Shown one piece after another: positions 46,505 through 59,038 of a stretch of 64,000 nucleotides of DNA. The notes under the pieces were generated by a model, which saw only the letters and a program-made list of their open reading frames with translations, made no database searches and was not told the DNA's origin. Position 1 is the first letter of the stretch. Every line of letters begins with the position of its first letter. Source of the stretch: Hyphomicrobiales bacterium (GTDB lineage Bacteria; Pseudomonadota; Alphaproteobacteria; Rhizobiales; Xanthobacteraceae); contig JAFKKN010000001.1 of the NCBI GenBank assembly GCA_017305535.1, forward strand, positions 483,145 to 547,144, written 5' to 3'. A program made the position numbers and the translations under genes.

Positions 46505-47533
46505 TCAGCGATAGACATCGGTGTAAAGCTCGGACACGTCCGGCTCGGGATCATTCAAAGCAAAGTCAGCCGAAGCATTGACGATCTCGCGCACCTCGGC
46601 GTCGATCTTCTTCAAGTCCTGCTCGCTGACATTGGCCGCGAGAAGCCGGTTGCGCACCTGCTCGATCGGATCGGAATCGTGCCGCACCTTGTCGACTTCT
46701 TCGCGGGTCCGGTACTTCGCCGGATCCGACATCGAATGGCCGCGATAGCGGTAGGTCTGCATTTCCAAAATATACGGCCCGTTGCCCTCGCGGCACCACT
46801 TCACCGCTTTCTCGGCGGCGGCCTTCACTGCGCGTACGTCCATGCCGTCGACCTGCTCACCGGGAATGTTGAACGACGCGCCGCGCTTGGAGAAATCCTG
46901 CTGCGCCGAGGAACGGCTGACAGACGTGCCCATGGCGTAACGGTTGTTCTCGATGACGTAGATCACCGGGAGCTTCCACAGCTCCGCCATGTTGAAGCTC
47001 TCATAGACCTGGCCCTGATTGGCCGCGCCGTCGCCGAAATACGCGACGCTGACGTTATCGTTGCCGCGATAGCGATTGGCGAACGCGAGGCCGGTGCCGA
47101 GCGACACCTGCGCACCGACGATGCCGTGACCGCCGTAGAAGTGCTTCTCCTTGCTGAACATGTGCATGGAGCCGCCCTTGCCTTTGGAATAACCGCCGCG
47201 GCGCCCGGTCAATTCCGCCATCACGCCGTTGGCATCCATGCCGGTCGCAAGCATGTGGCCGTGATCACGGTAGCCGGTGATAATCTGGTCGCCGTACTTC
47301 AGCGCCATCTGCATGCCGACGACGATGGCTTCCTGGCCGATATAGAGATGACAGAACCCGCCGATCGCGCCCATGCCGTAAAGTTGACCGGCCTTTTCCT
47401 CGAAACGCCGGATCAGCAGCATCTCGCGCAGCGCTGCCAGCTCCTGCTCCTTGGTGAATTCCAGACCGGATGAACGAGAAGACCCGTTCTTTGTCTCCTG
47501 CCCTGTTGATGCATTCTTCTTGGGTGCGGCCAT
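46505..47533 (-). CDS. pdhA: Pyruvate dehydrogenase E1 alpha
   Basis: A 342-residue E1 alpha. The thiamine-diphosphate motif runs from GDGAANQGQVYES to IENN (about 25 residues apart). MLLIRRFEEKAGQLYGMGAI near the N-terminus and YRGHSMSDPAKYR near the phosphorylation-loop region are typical. The N-terminal 25 residues are polar and probably flexible. It decarboxylates pyruvate with PdhB and heads the PDH operon, with a 212 bp gap to ftsB upstream. Confidence 0.96.
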   Translation of the reverse strand: MAAPKKNASTGQETKNGSSRSSGLEFTKEQELAALREMLLIRRFEEKAGQLYGMGAIGGFCHLYIGQEAIVVGMQMALKYGDQIITGYRDHGHMLATGMDANGVMAELTGRRGGYSKGKGGSMHMFSKEKHFYGGHGIVGAQVSLGTGLAFANRYRGNDNVSVAYFGDGAANQGQVYESFNMAELWKLPVIYVIENNRYAMGTSVSRSSAQQDFSKRGASFNIPGEQVDGMDVRAVKAAAEKAVKWCREGNGPYILEMQTYRYRGHSMSDPAKYRTREEVDKVRHDSDPIEQVRNRLLAANVSEQDLKKIDAEVREIVNASADFALNDPEPDVSELYTDVYR

Positions 47534-47745
47534 AGCTCGTCCGGATGAGAGGGGCGATGATCCTCTCTACTCCAACTCAAACGGGCTTGAAAGCCAAGCG
47601 CGACGATCAATCACGTTGTGTCATGTCGCAGCGCAGCGAAACGACATTTTCGAAATGCAATCACACCGATTTTGAAATTTCATCTCGGCCGATAATCACC
47701 CGCTGCCGCAGATGAGCGCCTGATCGAAATTCACGAACGCAATTT
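47534..47745. promoter_or_regulatory. 212 bp gap between ftsB and pdhA with two A/T-rich palindromes
   Basis: This region must contain the pdhA promoter on the minus strand. It is A/T-rich compared with its neighbours. It includes the perfect 10-mer palindrome TGAAATTTCA (47673-47682) and CATTT-tcg-AAATG about 25 bp to its left (about 47645-47657). These could be regulator sites or part of the promoter; I cannot assign a regulator. Confidence 0.35.
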
Positions 47746-48066
47746 TCAGTTCGGTCGGTTGATCTTCACGACCAGATCGCGTGGGTGCGCGTATTCGAGT
47801 TGGTACCGCACACGCTCGTCAAGCATGTCGGGGTCCATGCGATCGGTCCGCAGCAACGACACGCGTTTCTCGCCCTCGATGCGTTCGTTCTTGAGACGCG
47901 CCAACTCCGATGTCAGCGCGATGATTTCCTGATCGAGTTCCTGGCGCGCGTTCAGGCCGTACTTGCCGGTGTAGGCATTGACGCTGAAATAGCCGACCGT
48001 CGCCGCAGCCATCGCATAGAGGGCCACTCCGGTCAGCAATGCTTTCAATCTTGCGCGTGTTACCAT
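47746..48066 (-). CDS. ftsB: Septum formation initiator FtsB/DivIC family protein
   Basis: A 106-residue bitopic membrane protein: a membrane helix LLTGVALYAMAAATVGYF (about 10-27), then a coiled coil (about 40-72, ELDQEIIALTSELARLKNER given as ELDQEIIALT and SELARLKNER) and a short C-terminal part. The gene position between eno and pdhA is the usual ftsB place in this order. FtsB works with FtsL and FtsQ in the divisome. The sequence is poorly conserved, so the name relies on architecture and context. Confidence 0.88.
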   Translation of the reverse strand: MVTRARLKALLTGVALYAMAAATVGYFSVNAYTGKYGLNARQELDQEIIALTSELARLKNERIEGEKRVSLLRTDRMDPDMLDERVRYQLEYAHPRDLVVKINRPN

Positions 48067-48126
48067 GCGCCGACGATGCGACGGTCCGGTTAACGGACTG
48101 CTAACCGAACCGTCCCAGCGGCAAAT

Positions 48127-48678
48127 CTATTTGGCGATTCGGGCAACCCAGCTTTCGAAGGCCACGAGATACTGCTTGAGGAAGCCGCGCAGCGACTCCT
48201 TGACCAGTTCACCCTTCTCGTCGAAGGCATCGCCGATACCGCCGACATAGGCCTCGGGCTGCTGGAGGATCGCGATGTTGAGGAAGGTCAGCGACTGCCG
48301 CAGATGGTGGTTCGCGCCGAACCCTCCGAGCGCACCCGGCGAGTTGCTGATGACGCCGCCCGGTTTGCCATCAAATACACTCTGGCCATAAGGCCGCGAA
48401 CCGACATCGATGGCATTCTTCAGGACGCCCGGTACCGAGCGGTTGTATTCCGGAGTGACGAACAGCACGGCATCCGCCTTGCGGATGCGATCGCGGAAGG
48501 CGACCCAATCGGCCGGCGGCGTCGCTTCGAGATCCTGATTGTAGAATGACAGCCCGTGGAGCGTCACAACGTCGAACGTCAGCGAGGGAGCAAGCGCCGC
48601 CAGCGACTTGGCGAGCTTGAGGGAGAAAGAATCCTTGCGAAGACTGCCGACGATCACGGCAACGCTACGGCTGGTCAT
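48127..48678 (-). CDS. NADPH-dependent FMN reductase family protein
   Basis: A 183-residue flavodoxin-fold reductase (ChrR/YieF/azoreductase-type). The FMN-binding segments GSLRKDSFSLKLAKSL (about 12-27) and TPEYNRSVPGVLKNAIDV (about 75-92) are typical. It probably reduces quinones or other electrophiles with two electrons. It stands between ftsB and a zinc-type dehydrogenase gene, a place where many relatives have eno directly. The substrate is unknown. Confidence 0.88.
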   Translation of the reverse strand: MTSRSVAVIVGSLRKDSFSLKLAKSLAALAPSLTFDVVTLHGLSFYNQDLEATPPADWVAFRDRIRKADAVLFVTPEYNRSVPGVLKNAIDVGSRPYGQSVFDGKPGGVISNSPGALGGFGANHHLRQSLTFLNIAILQQPEAYVGGIGDAFDEKGELVKESLRGFLKQYLVAFESWVARIAK

Positions 48679-48807
48679 GAGATGGTCCTCATTCGGTCAG
48701 GGTCAGGTTCCCTCACCTAGCCGCTTCACAAAGAAGATGCAAGTGCATGAACTTTATAACTCTACCGCCAACGAAAGGAATGCCGGCGGCTGGCGATCAC
48801 AATCGCT

Positions 48808-49950
48808 TTACGCCTGCTTGCTCGGATCGATCAGAAATTTCTCGCCGGTCGCGCGCTTGTTGTAGATCGCGACGTTGTCGAGTTGCAGCGCCTCCTGCAA
48901 GGAGATGACGCCGGTATAGTGACTGGCGAATGTGGTCTTGAGTTCATCCATCACGCGCTGGCGCAACCGCACCCCGTCAGCCGGGCCGATCTTTTGCAGG
49001 AACGGAAACAGCAGCCAACCGCCGACGCCCCAGGTCATGCCGAACGAGCGATTGATGATGGTCGGTCCGGTATCAAGCCCGCCATAGATGTAGACCTGCT
49101 TGTAAACATCCGAGCCGTAGCGGCTGTAGACCTTGGCGGTCTTGTTGGCGGCGACCTCCATGCCGGTCAGGATTTGCCCGGCCAGCTTGCCGCCGCCGAT
49201 GGCATCGAACGCGATCGTCGCGCCGGTCTCGACCAGCGCCTGTGTCAGGTCATCCATGAACGTCGGCGACGTGGAGTCGCAGATGTATTTCGCGCCGATG
49301 CCGCGCAGCAATGCCGCCTGCTCGGCACTGCGCACGATGTTGACCAGCGCGACGCCGTCCTTGATGCAGATGCGATTGAGCATCTGTCCGAGATTAGACG
49401 CGGCGGCGGTATGCACCAGCGCCTTGTGGCCTTCGCGCCGCATGGTTTCGACCATGCCGAGCGAGGTCAGCGGATTGACGAAGCACGATGCGCCGTCAGC
49501 AGCGGTCGCGCCTGCGGGCAATGCCATGCAATCGCGTGCCTTGATAATGCGGTACTGCGCGTACATCGCGCCGCCGATCATCGCCACCGTCTTGCCCTGC
49601 AGCGCCTTGGCGGCGTCGGACGAGCCGGTCTTGACGACGACGCCTGCGCCCTCGTTGCCGACCGGCATCGATTGATCGAGCCGTCCGGCCATGGCGCGCA
49701 TCGCGGCGGCGGGCACCGCGGCCGTCAGCACCGGCTGCTGCGCGGTGCCGGCGACTTTCGCGGTCGACATATCGGCCGCGCCGAACAACAGCCCGAGATC
49801 GGACGGATTGATCGGCGTCGCCTCGACCCGCACTACCACCTCATCGGCGGCCGGCTCCGGGACATCGACCCGCGCCAACGACACTTCCAACGTGCCGTCG
49901 GCCTTGATGAGGGAACGAAGCTCAAGTCCACTTGTGTGATCGTTGCTCAT
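48808..49950 (-). CDS. Zinc-type alcohol dehydrogenase / quinone oxidoreductase family protein
   Basis: A 380-residue medium-chain dehydrogenase/reductase. The N-terminal GroES-like part has VRVEATPINPSDLGLLFG and VGNEGAGVVV, and the Rossmann part follows TAAASNLGQML. It has no clear catalytic zinc Cys/His set, which points to the quinone-oxidoreductase side of the family. GGAGGGG precedes the ATG. It lies between eno (31 bp upstream on the same strand) and the FMN reductase gene, and may be co-transcribed with eno. The function is not known. Confidence 0.85.
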   Translation of the reverse strand: MSNDHTSGLELRSLIKADGTLEVSLARVDVPEPAADEVVVRVEATPINPSDLGLLFGAADMSTAKVAGTAQQPVLTAAVPAAAMRAMAGRLDQSMPVGNEGAGVVVKTGSSDAAKALQGKTVAMIGGAMYAQYRIIKARDCMALPAGATAADGASCFVNPLTSLGMVETMRREGHKALVHTAAASNLGQMLNRICIKDGVALVNIVRSAEQAALLRGIGAKYICDSTSPTFMDDLTQALVETGATIAFDAIGGGKLAGQILTGMEVAANKTAKVYSRYGSDVYKQVYIYGGLDTGPTIINRSFGMTWGVGGWLLFPFLQKIGPADGVRLRQRVMDELKTTFASHYTGVISLQEALQLDNVAIYNKRATGEKFLIDPSKQA

Positions 49951-49981
49951 TCGTCCCCTCCAAGGGTGATGTCTGGTTACG

Positions 49982-51875
<1,894 letters not shown>

Positions 51876-51880
51876 TTTTG

Positions 51881-53059
51881 CTACGCGGCGGGGCGCTGCT
51901 CGGTCGCCGTGGTCACCAGCAGCTTGGCGCCGATAATACCGACCAGCGTGACGATGATGCCGCAGACGATCAGCGTCGGCATCTTGCCGATGTGCGCGAT
52001 GCCGAAACCGTAAGCGATCGGCCCCGCCGTCTGCCCCAGGAAGAAGAAGCACGAGTGCAGCGACAGCGAGGTGGCGCGCGCTTCCACCGCGAGTTCGCTG
52101 GCGAACACCTGCATGCAGCCATGCAGCATGTAGAAGCCAAGCCCCATCACCACGAAGCTCGCCATCTGCGCCTGCCAAGGCAGACCAAGGCCGAGCACGA
52201 CGAGTTGCAGCGCCATCAAGGCGCCGCCGCCAATCATCAGACCGCGCACGCCGAGCCACGGCAACAGCCGCGTGACGCTCGCGGTATAGACCAGTCCGCC
52301 CAGCGCGAAACCGGCGATAACGATGCCGGCAATCGAGAGCCGCGTTTCACCGAGTTCGAACAGGAACGCCGCGACGAAGGGAAACACGCCGAGGACGCAG
52401 CACCCTTCCGCAAACACCACGCTGTAGCAGACGCGCGTGCGCGGGTTGTGAAACAGCACCTCATAGCCGTGCCACAGCGTCTTGAGATTTGAACCGCCGG
52501 AGGCGATCGTGGTCGAGCTCTTGCTCAGGCCGAAGCCGACCGCTGCGGAAGCGAGCACCGTCGTCACGCCGAGAAATCCCAGCACGCCGCGCCAGCCGAA
52601 CAGATCGCCGACCACGCCGCCGAGCGTCGAGCCGAGAATGTTGCCGATCATCGCGCCCGCCAGCACCCGGCTGATCGCGATCTGCCGCCCCGACACCGGG
52701 ACCAGATCGCTGGTCAGGCTGAGCGTCACCGGAAACACGCCGCCGGCACCAACACCGCACAGGATGCGCGTCACCAGCAGCAGCGGATAGGTTTCGGCGA
52801 AGCTGCCCAGAATGCTGCCGACGCCGAGCAAGGCCAGACACGCCACCATGACGCGGGCCTTGCCGACCAGATCGGCGATGGCGCCGATGATCGGTTGCAC
52901 GATGGCGAAGGTGAAGGCGAGCGCTGCCGAGAGACCGGCGGCCTGCGCGATCGAGACGGAGAGATCGTCGGCGATATGCGGGATCACCGGGTCGATCGCG
53001 CGCACCGACAGGTTCGCTGCGAATGACGCGAGCGCAATCAGGTAGAGAACGGATGGCAT
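51881..53059 (-). CDS. MFS transporter
   Basis: A major facilitator of about 392 residues with 12 predicted membrane segments. The loop 2-3 motif (DLVGKARVM) and the segment ILCGVGAGGVFPVTLSLTSD are typical of sugar/drug antiporter-like MFS proteins. The start is uncertain: the ATG at 53059 gives a normal first helix, while an in-frame TTG at 53182 would overlap the end of kdsA. It is downstream of kdsA on the same strand. The substrate is unknown. Confidence 0.82.
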   Translation of the reverse strand: MPSVLYLIALASFAANLSVRAIDPVIPHIADDLSVSIAQAAGLSAALAFTFAIVQPIIGAIADLVGKARVMVACLALLGVGSILGSFAETYPLLLVTRILCGVGAGGVFPVTLSLTSDLVPVSGRQIAISRVLAGAMIGNILGSTLGGVVGDLFGWRGVLGFLGVTTVLASAAVGFGLSKSSTTIASGGSNLKTLWHGYEVLFHNPRTRVCYSVVFAEGCCVLGVFPFVAAFLFELGETRLSIAGIVIAGFALGGLVYTASVTRLLPWLGVRGLMIGGGALMALQLVVLGLGLPWQAQMASFVVMGLGFYMLHGCMQVFASELAVEARATSLSLHSCFFFLGQTAGPIAYGFGIAHIGKMPTLIVCGIIVTLVGIIGAKLLVTTATEQRPAA

Positions 53060-53159
53060 CAGGAGGAACGCCACCTCGCGGAGTCGAAATTGTGTGACGC
53101 GTTTTCCTGACGCGAACCGGACGCCACTTCGGTTGAAAATGTTTCTGAGTTGGCTCGCA

Positions 53160-54017
53160 TCAAAGCGTTCCGCCCTTGGCAAGCTTATCGAAGGCCATCA
53201 GCGTGCGCACCAGTCCCTCGAACTCGTTCAGCGGCACCATGTTGGGGCCGTCCGACGGCGCATGATCGGGATCGGGGTGCGTCTCGATGAAGACGCCGGC
53301 GACGCCCACAGCAACGGCGGCCCTTGCCAGCACCGGCACGAATTCGCGCTCGCCGCCCGACGACGTCCCCTTGCCGCCTGGCTGCTGCACCGAATGGGTG
53401 GCGTCGAAGACCACCGGCGCCTTGGTGGTGCGCGCCAGGATCGGCAGCGCGCGCATGTCCGACACCAGCGTGTTGTAGCCGAACGACGCGCCGCGCTCGG
53501 TCACAAGCACGTCGGGATTGCCGCCGCCGACGATCTTCGCCACCACGTTGGCCATGTCCCACGGCGCGAGGAACTGGCCTTTCTTGACGTTGACCACCTT
53601 GCCGGTCGCTGCCGCCGCCAGCAGCAGGTCGGTCTGACGGCACAGGAAGGCCGGGATCTGCAACACGTCCACCGCCTGCGCCACCTCGGCGCATTGGCCG
53701 GGCTCGTGCACGTCGGTCAACACCGGCAGGCCCAACGACGAACGGATTTCGGCGAAGATCGGCAGCGCCTGCCGCAAGCCGATGCCGCGCGCCGCGGTGG
53801 CGCTGGTGCGGTTGGCCTTGTCGAACGAGGTCTTGTAGACGAGCCCGATACCAAGCCGCCCCGCGATCTCCTTGAGCGCCGCCGCCGTCTCCAGCGCGTG
53901 CGCCCGGCTTTCGAGTTGGCACGGTCCGGCAATAACGGCGAGCGGCAGCGCATTGCCGAATTTCACGGCCCCAAGGCTGACGACAGACGATGGCGCGGAG
54001 GACGTAACGGGGTTCAA
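53160..54017 (-). CDS. kdsA: 3-deoxy-8-phosphooctulonate synthase (metal-dependent class)
   Basis: A 285-residue KDO-8-phosphate synthase for lipopolysaccharide inner core. It has the four ligands of the metal-dependent class: Cys33 (IAGPCQLES), His208 ([11 protein letters not shown]), Glu245 ([12 protein letters not shown]) and Asp256 (SDGPN). The spacings 175, 37 and 11 match those of the Aquifex enzyme. It starts at TTG 54017, with AAAGGA about 7 bases upstream. It lies between the NIPSNAP gene and the MFS gene; the usual kdsA-eno-pyrG neighbourhood is kept loosely. Confidence 0.95.
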   Translation of the reverse strand: MNPVTSSAPSSVVSLGAVKFGNALPLAVIAGPCQLESRAHALETAAALKEIAGRLGIGLVYKTSFDKANRTSATAARGIGLRQALPIFAEIRSSLGLPVLTDVHEPGQCAEVAQAVDVLQIPAFLCRQTDLLLAAAATGKVVNVKKGQFLAPWDMANVVAKIVGGGNPDVLVTERGASFGYNTLVSDMRALPILARTTKAPVVFDATHSVQQPGGKGTSSGGEREFVPVLARAAVAVGVAGVFIETHPDPDHAPSDGPNMVPLNEFEGLVRTLMAFDKLAKGGTL

Positions 54018-54116
54018 GGTGGAATCCTTTCGCGCCGACCATGCCGGATGGCCCCCGCCGTCACAAGCGGCGGATGGCGATACGTGGGTTGCGCCAGATG
54101 CGTTTATGGAAGCGGC

Positions 54117-54443
54117 TTACTTGACCGATGAAAATGCGGTCGGTTGCAGGAATTGATTGACGATGTTGTCGACGATCTGGCCGCCTTTCTCGCTCTCGGC
54201 GCGCGCGGCCAGCCAGGCCGGATCGGTGGCGAAGGCGGTCCATTTGGTCTCCCGCTCGGCCATCGAGTCCCACGCCAGGAAATAGGTCAATTCCTGATTG
54301 GACGCACCGACCAAGGTGGTGAAAAATCCCGCCTGCCGGATGCCGTGCTTTTCCCACAACTTCAGCGTGACCGTCTCGAAGCGCTTGAGCAACGCCGGCA
54401 GTTGGCCGGGAACGCAGCGATAGACGCGCATTTCATAGATCAT
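54117..54443 (-). CDS. NIPSNAP family protein
   Basis: A 108-residue ferredoxin-like alpha/beta protein of the NIPSNAP family. MIYEMRVYRCVPGQLPALLK, GFFTTLVGASNQELTYFLAW (split: GFFTTLVGASNQ, ELTYFLAW) and the W-D-S-M-A-E-R-E segment are family traits. The ATG at 54443 has AAAGGAA before it. The bacterial function is unknown. It lies 99 bp upstream of kdsA, as in several relatives. Confidence 0.88.
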   Translation of the reverse strand: MIYEMRVYRCVPGQLPALLKRFETVTLKLWEKHGIRQAGFFTTLVGASNQELTYFLAWDSMAERETKWTAFATDPAWLAARAESEKGGQIVDNIVNQFLQPTAFSSVK

Positions 54444-54588
54444 GGGTGTTTCCTTTTGCACGGCGATGTCATGTCTCGCGGTTATAGCGGGAGCCACCTC
54501 GACTGTCCCAATGGTGTCCGAAACATTTTCGCCGCGATTGGCCGGTTCAATCGAAGCTCAAATCGTGAATGACAATGTGGGGCTGAGA

Positions 54589-54927
54589 ATGCGAAAATTC
54601 CTCCTGAGCGGACTGGTTGCGGGCGCCATCGTCGCGGCGGCGAGCATGGCGGCGGCACAATCGCCGAGTCCCTCGCCCGGTGTCATCACCGGCGGCGCGG
54701 ACAATGTGATGGTCAACGGCAAGCCGGCCGCGCGGGTCGGCGACACCACCAGCGACGGCTCGATCGTCGAGGGTGTGCCGAATGTCTTCATCAACGGCAA
54801 ACCCGCTACCGTGATCGGCAATCGCACCGGCTGCGGCGGCACCGTCGCCGGCGGCGCGACAGGCGTTTTCATCAATGGCAAACCGATGGCCCGCCAGGGC
54901 GACCAGACGTCGGGCTGCGCGAAATAA
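54589..54927 (+). CDS. Secreted PAAR-motif protein
   Basis: A 112-residue protein with an N-terminal Sec signal (MRKFLLSGLVAGAIVAAASM, cut after AAAQ or nearby) and three PAAR-like repeats of the form N-(V/F)-x-x-NGKPxAxxG(D/N) at about residues 39-52, 65-78 and 92-105. PAAR proteins usually sit on type VI secretion tips and have no signal peptide; here there is a signal and no T6SS gene nearby. The start follows GGGGCTGAGA. Two Cys near the C-terminal part (GCGGT, SGCAK) could bind metal or pair. The function is unknown. Confidence 0.8.
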   Translation: MRKFLLSGLVAGAIVAAASMAAAQSPSPSPGVITGGADNVMVNGKPAARVGDTTSDGSIVEGVPNVFINGKPATVIGNRTGCGGTVAGGATGVFINGKPMARQGDQTSGCAK

Positions 54928-55050
54928 CGCGGCGTTTCGGTTCGGATTCGAATTTCAAACAGCGGCATTGATCGGGATACGGCTTCGCGATCTCGCGGCG
55001 CGGAGCGCCCGAGTTTTGGTTCGCGTCATCGCCCTCTGTTGAGAAGAGGG

Positions 55051-55160
55051 CGCGCGGAACGCCGGACGCACCATGCGTCCGCAGCCTCATGCGCAAAGTG
55101 TAGAGAGCGCACGAGTGTAGTCACCACGGCCGCACCGGACATCGTCCGGCGTTCCGCGCG
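55051..55160. repeat. Large structured palindrome with 18 bp perfect arms
   Basis: The left arm CGCGCGGAACGCCGGACG (55051-55068) is the exact reverse complement of 55143-55160. The 74 bp between hold a smaller hairpin GGACGCA-cca-TGCGTCC (55064-55080), partly using the left arm, and TGCGC facing GCGCA around GTGTAGAGA (55089-55110). The competing hairpins suggest an RNA that can switch folds or a mobile-element relic. I think sequences like this recur in Bradyrhizobium-type genomes, but I cannot verify it here. Confidence 0.65.
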
Positions 55161-55607
55161 CGGTGGGCTTCCGGCTTGCTTCGTGCTCTCCCCGGCGGCG
55201 ATTCATCCGCTTGGGTTCGTCACCGTCGGTCGATGCTTACATCGCCGCTTCGGTTGAAGCGGACGACGACGCATCGCCTTGATGCCAGCGACGGGCATCG
55301 GGACCACACGACTTGGGCCGGCGCGCCAAGGCGATGCAAATGGGGTGCATCTCCACCCCGGTCCGCACCGCGCAGCGTCGTCGTCCGCGCGAGGATGACG
55401 GCTCACGGCTCCCTCGCCATGGAGGTGACCGCCCTGCCGCCAAAGTCTCGCGCCGAACGCTGCCGCGTCCACCGCATCCCGCCCCGCGATTCGTGACGAT
55501 CGCGAAACGCCCCTCTCATCGGGACGGGGTAAAGGAATTAAATCCTAAATCGGCGACTTTGTCAAGATGGGTAGCGTCTCGCACCTGAAGATCGCATTTC
55601 CCCATGC

Positions 55608-55733
55608 GTCATGGCCGGGCTTGTCCCGGCCATCCACGTCTTGAACGGTCGCAGAAAGAAAAACCGTGGATCACCGGGCCTTCGCCACGCCGAGGGGCTA
55701 CGGCCCGCAGGCGGGACGAGCCCAGTATGACGT
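55608..55733. repeat. REP-like inverted repeat pair, family A
   Basis: The left unit GTCATGGCCGGGCTTGTCCC starts at 55608, with the CCATCCACGTCTTGA end seen in other family A units. The right unit is decayed: GTGGATCACCGGGCC and AGCCCAGTATGAC ending at about 55733. It is directly followed by a family B pair. The left unit is nearly identical to the inverted right unit at 22441-22468. Confidence 0.75.
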
Positions 55734-55760
55734 CGTGGTGAGCGCCGACCACACAATGAC

Positions 55761-55894
55761 GTCGTCCCCGCGCAGGCGGGGACCCAGGGCCCCTCGCCTT
55801 GGTTGAGATTACGGGCGTGCAACGCGAGAGCAATGAGCGCTTCCATCCACTACGAGCGCTGCGGCGTCTGGGTCCCCGCCTGCGCGGGGACGAC
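55761..55894. repeat. REP-like inverted repeat pair, family B
   Basis: The outer arms GTCGTCCCCGCGCAGGCGGG (55761 on) and CCGCCTGCGCGGGGACGAC (ending 55894) are inverted copies identical to those at 11118 and 19834. The pair ends 66 bp before the end of the convergent pyrG gene and probably contributes to transcription termination there. Confidence 0.85.
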
Positions 55895-55960
55895 GAAGGA
55901 GAGGTGGGGACGAAAGAACGGCCGCCGGAATTACGACATCGCCCCTTCCCACAAACCGCC

Positions 55961-57756
<1,796 letters not shown>

Positions 57757-58131
57757 TCACTGCGATCGCGGAGGCTGCGGAGCGCTCGGCGCCTGCTGTT
57801 CCTGCTGCTTCAGCGAATCGAGCACGCCGCCGCCGGTCGGCGCGACCGGGGTGGCCGGCTGCGACAGCGGCGCGGTGGTGTTGTTGATGATCGAGGTGGG
57901 CCGGCGCTCGTAGTTCGCAAGCCACGACAACAAGAGGCTGGTGAGGAAGAACAATCCCGCCACGATGGCGGTGGTGCGCGTCAGCAGGTTCGCCGTACCC
58001 CGGCTCGACATGAACCCGCCGCCACCGCCGCCGCCGATTCCGAGGCCGCCGCCTTCGGACTTCTGCACCAGCACCACCGCGATCAGCACCACGACGAGCA
58101 TCAGGTGAATAACAATGATGACGGTTTCCAT
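57757..58131 (-). CDS. secG: Preprotein translocase subunit SecG
   Basis: A 124-residue SecG with two membrane helices (about 4-20 and 52-70). Between them is the typical glycine-rich stretch LVQKSEGGGLGIG followed by a run of glycines, and MSSRGTANLLTRTTAI. The Pro/Gln-rich C-terminal tail is variable. It completes SecYEG at the inner membrane. It lies between tpiA and pyrG, the usual order. Confidence 0.95.
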   Translation of the reverse strand: METVIIVIHLMLVVVLIAVVLVQKSEGGGLGIGGGGGGGFMSSRGTANLLTRTTAIVAGLFFLTSLLLSWLANYERRPTSIINNTTAPLSQPATPVAPTGGGVLDSLKQQEQQAPSAPQPPRSQ

Positions 58132-58282
58132 CGATACCTTCCATCGCAGCGCCGGCGGATCGAATCCGAGGGCAGCAGGCGGGACATGAATTCGCAGGGT
58201 GTCTACACGACCGGCGGGGCGATTGTCACCCCTGCCTAGTCGCGCAGGCGCGCAATCCGGTACCAGACCGGCTGGCGCTTAA

Positions 58283-59038
58283 TTAAGGACAGGCGCCCGC
58301 GATCGCAAGAAAGTCGGTCGCCTTGAGGCTGGCGCCGCCGATCAGCGCGCCGTTGACGTTCGACACCGCGAGAAGTTCCGCGGCGTTCGACGGCTTGACC
58401 GAACCGCCATAGAGCAGCCGGACGCCGGCGGCTTCGCCGGCAAATCGGCTGGTAAGGGTTTTGCGCATGAAATCATGCACTTCGGCAACCTCCGCAACGG
58501 TCGGCGTGCGCCCGGTGCCGATCGCCCAGACCGGCTCGTAGGCGACCACGGTGTTGGCGGCCGTGGCGCCGTCCGGCACCGAGCCCGCCAACTGCCGGCC
58601 GACCACGTCGAGCGCCTGCCCGGCATCGCGTTCGGCCTGCGTCTCGCCGATGCAGATGATCGCCAACAGGCCCTCGTTCCAGGCGGCTTCCGCCTTGCGC
58701 CGCACCAGCGCATCGGTTTCACCATGATCGGCGCGACGTTCGGAATGGCCGACGATGACGGCGGTGGCCCCGGCATCCGCCACCATCTGCGGGGAAATGT
58801 CGCCGGTATGCGCGCCCGAGGTCGCGACATGACAATCCTGTGCCCCGATCGCCACCCGCGAGCCGATCACCGAGGCAGCCGAAGTGAACAGCAATGTCGC
58901 GGGCGGACAGAGCAAGAGATCGGCCTTGCGCCACAAATCGCCGGCGCCACGCGCAACCGCCGCGATCTCGCTGAGCGAGGCCTTGAGGCCGTTCATTTTC
59001 CAGTTGCCCGCGATCAGCGGACGAATCGGCTTGGTCAT
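58283..59038 (-). CDS. tpiA: Triosephosphate isomerase
   Basis: A 251-residue TIM barrel that interconverts glyceraldehyde-3-phosphate and dihydroxyacetone phosphate. The catalytic Lys is in AGNWKMNG (near residue 13), His in VGHSERR and Glu in [24 protein letters not shown] near the C-terminus is the phosphate-binding loop region. It lies upstream of secG on the same strand and divergent from ppiD. Confidence 0.97.
   Translation of the reverse strand: MTKPIRPLIAGNWKMNGLKASLSEIAAVARGAGDLWRKADLLLCPPATLLFTSAASVIGSRVAIGAQDCHVATSGAHTGDISPQMVADAGATAVIVGHSERRADHGETDALVRRKAEAAWNEGLLAIICIGETQAERDAGQALDVVGRQLAGSVPDGATAANTVVAYEPVWAIGTGRTPTVAEVAEVHDFMRKTLTSRFAGEAAGVRLLYGGSVKPSNAAELLAVSNVNGALIGGASLKATDFLAIAGACP

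Larger units (their letters stand above)
54928..55960. other. 1 kb gene-free, repeat-rich gap between the PAAR gene and pyrG
   Basis: No convincing gene is found on either strand. The region holds, from left to right, a structured palindrome (55051-55160), about 400 bp of GC-rich sequence with many short inverted repeats (for example GGCGATGC and GCATCTCC motifs near 55340-55370), a family A pair (55608-55733) and a family B pair (55761-55894). Short open frames here look like translated repeats. It could be a graveyard of repeat elements or contain an RNA gene. Confidence 0.6.

Noticed and set aside
43664-47473. Very long open frame (over 1200 codons) antisense to the PDH genes
   Set aside because: It is the mirror of four well-supported genes in high-GC DNA; its protein is rich in Arg, His and Asp with no domain, as expected for such shadows.
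54589-54927. Type VI secretion locus around the PAAR gene
   Set aside because: No tss, hcp or vgrG genes lie within the window; neighbours are kdsA, NIPSNAP and pyrG.
55039-55257. Short open frame of about 72 codons over the structured palindrome
   Set aside because: It is a reading of palindromic repeat DNA, has no ribosome-binding site and no recognisable product.
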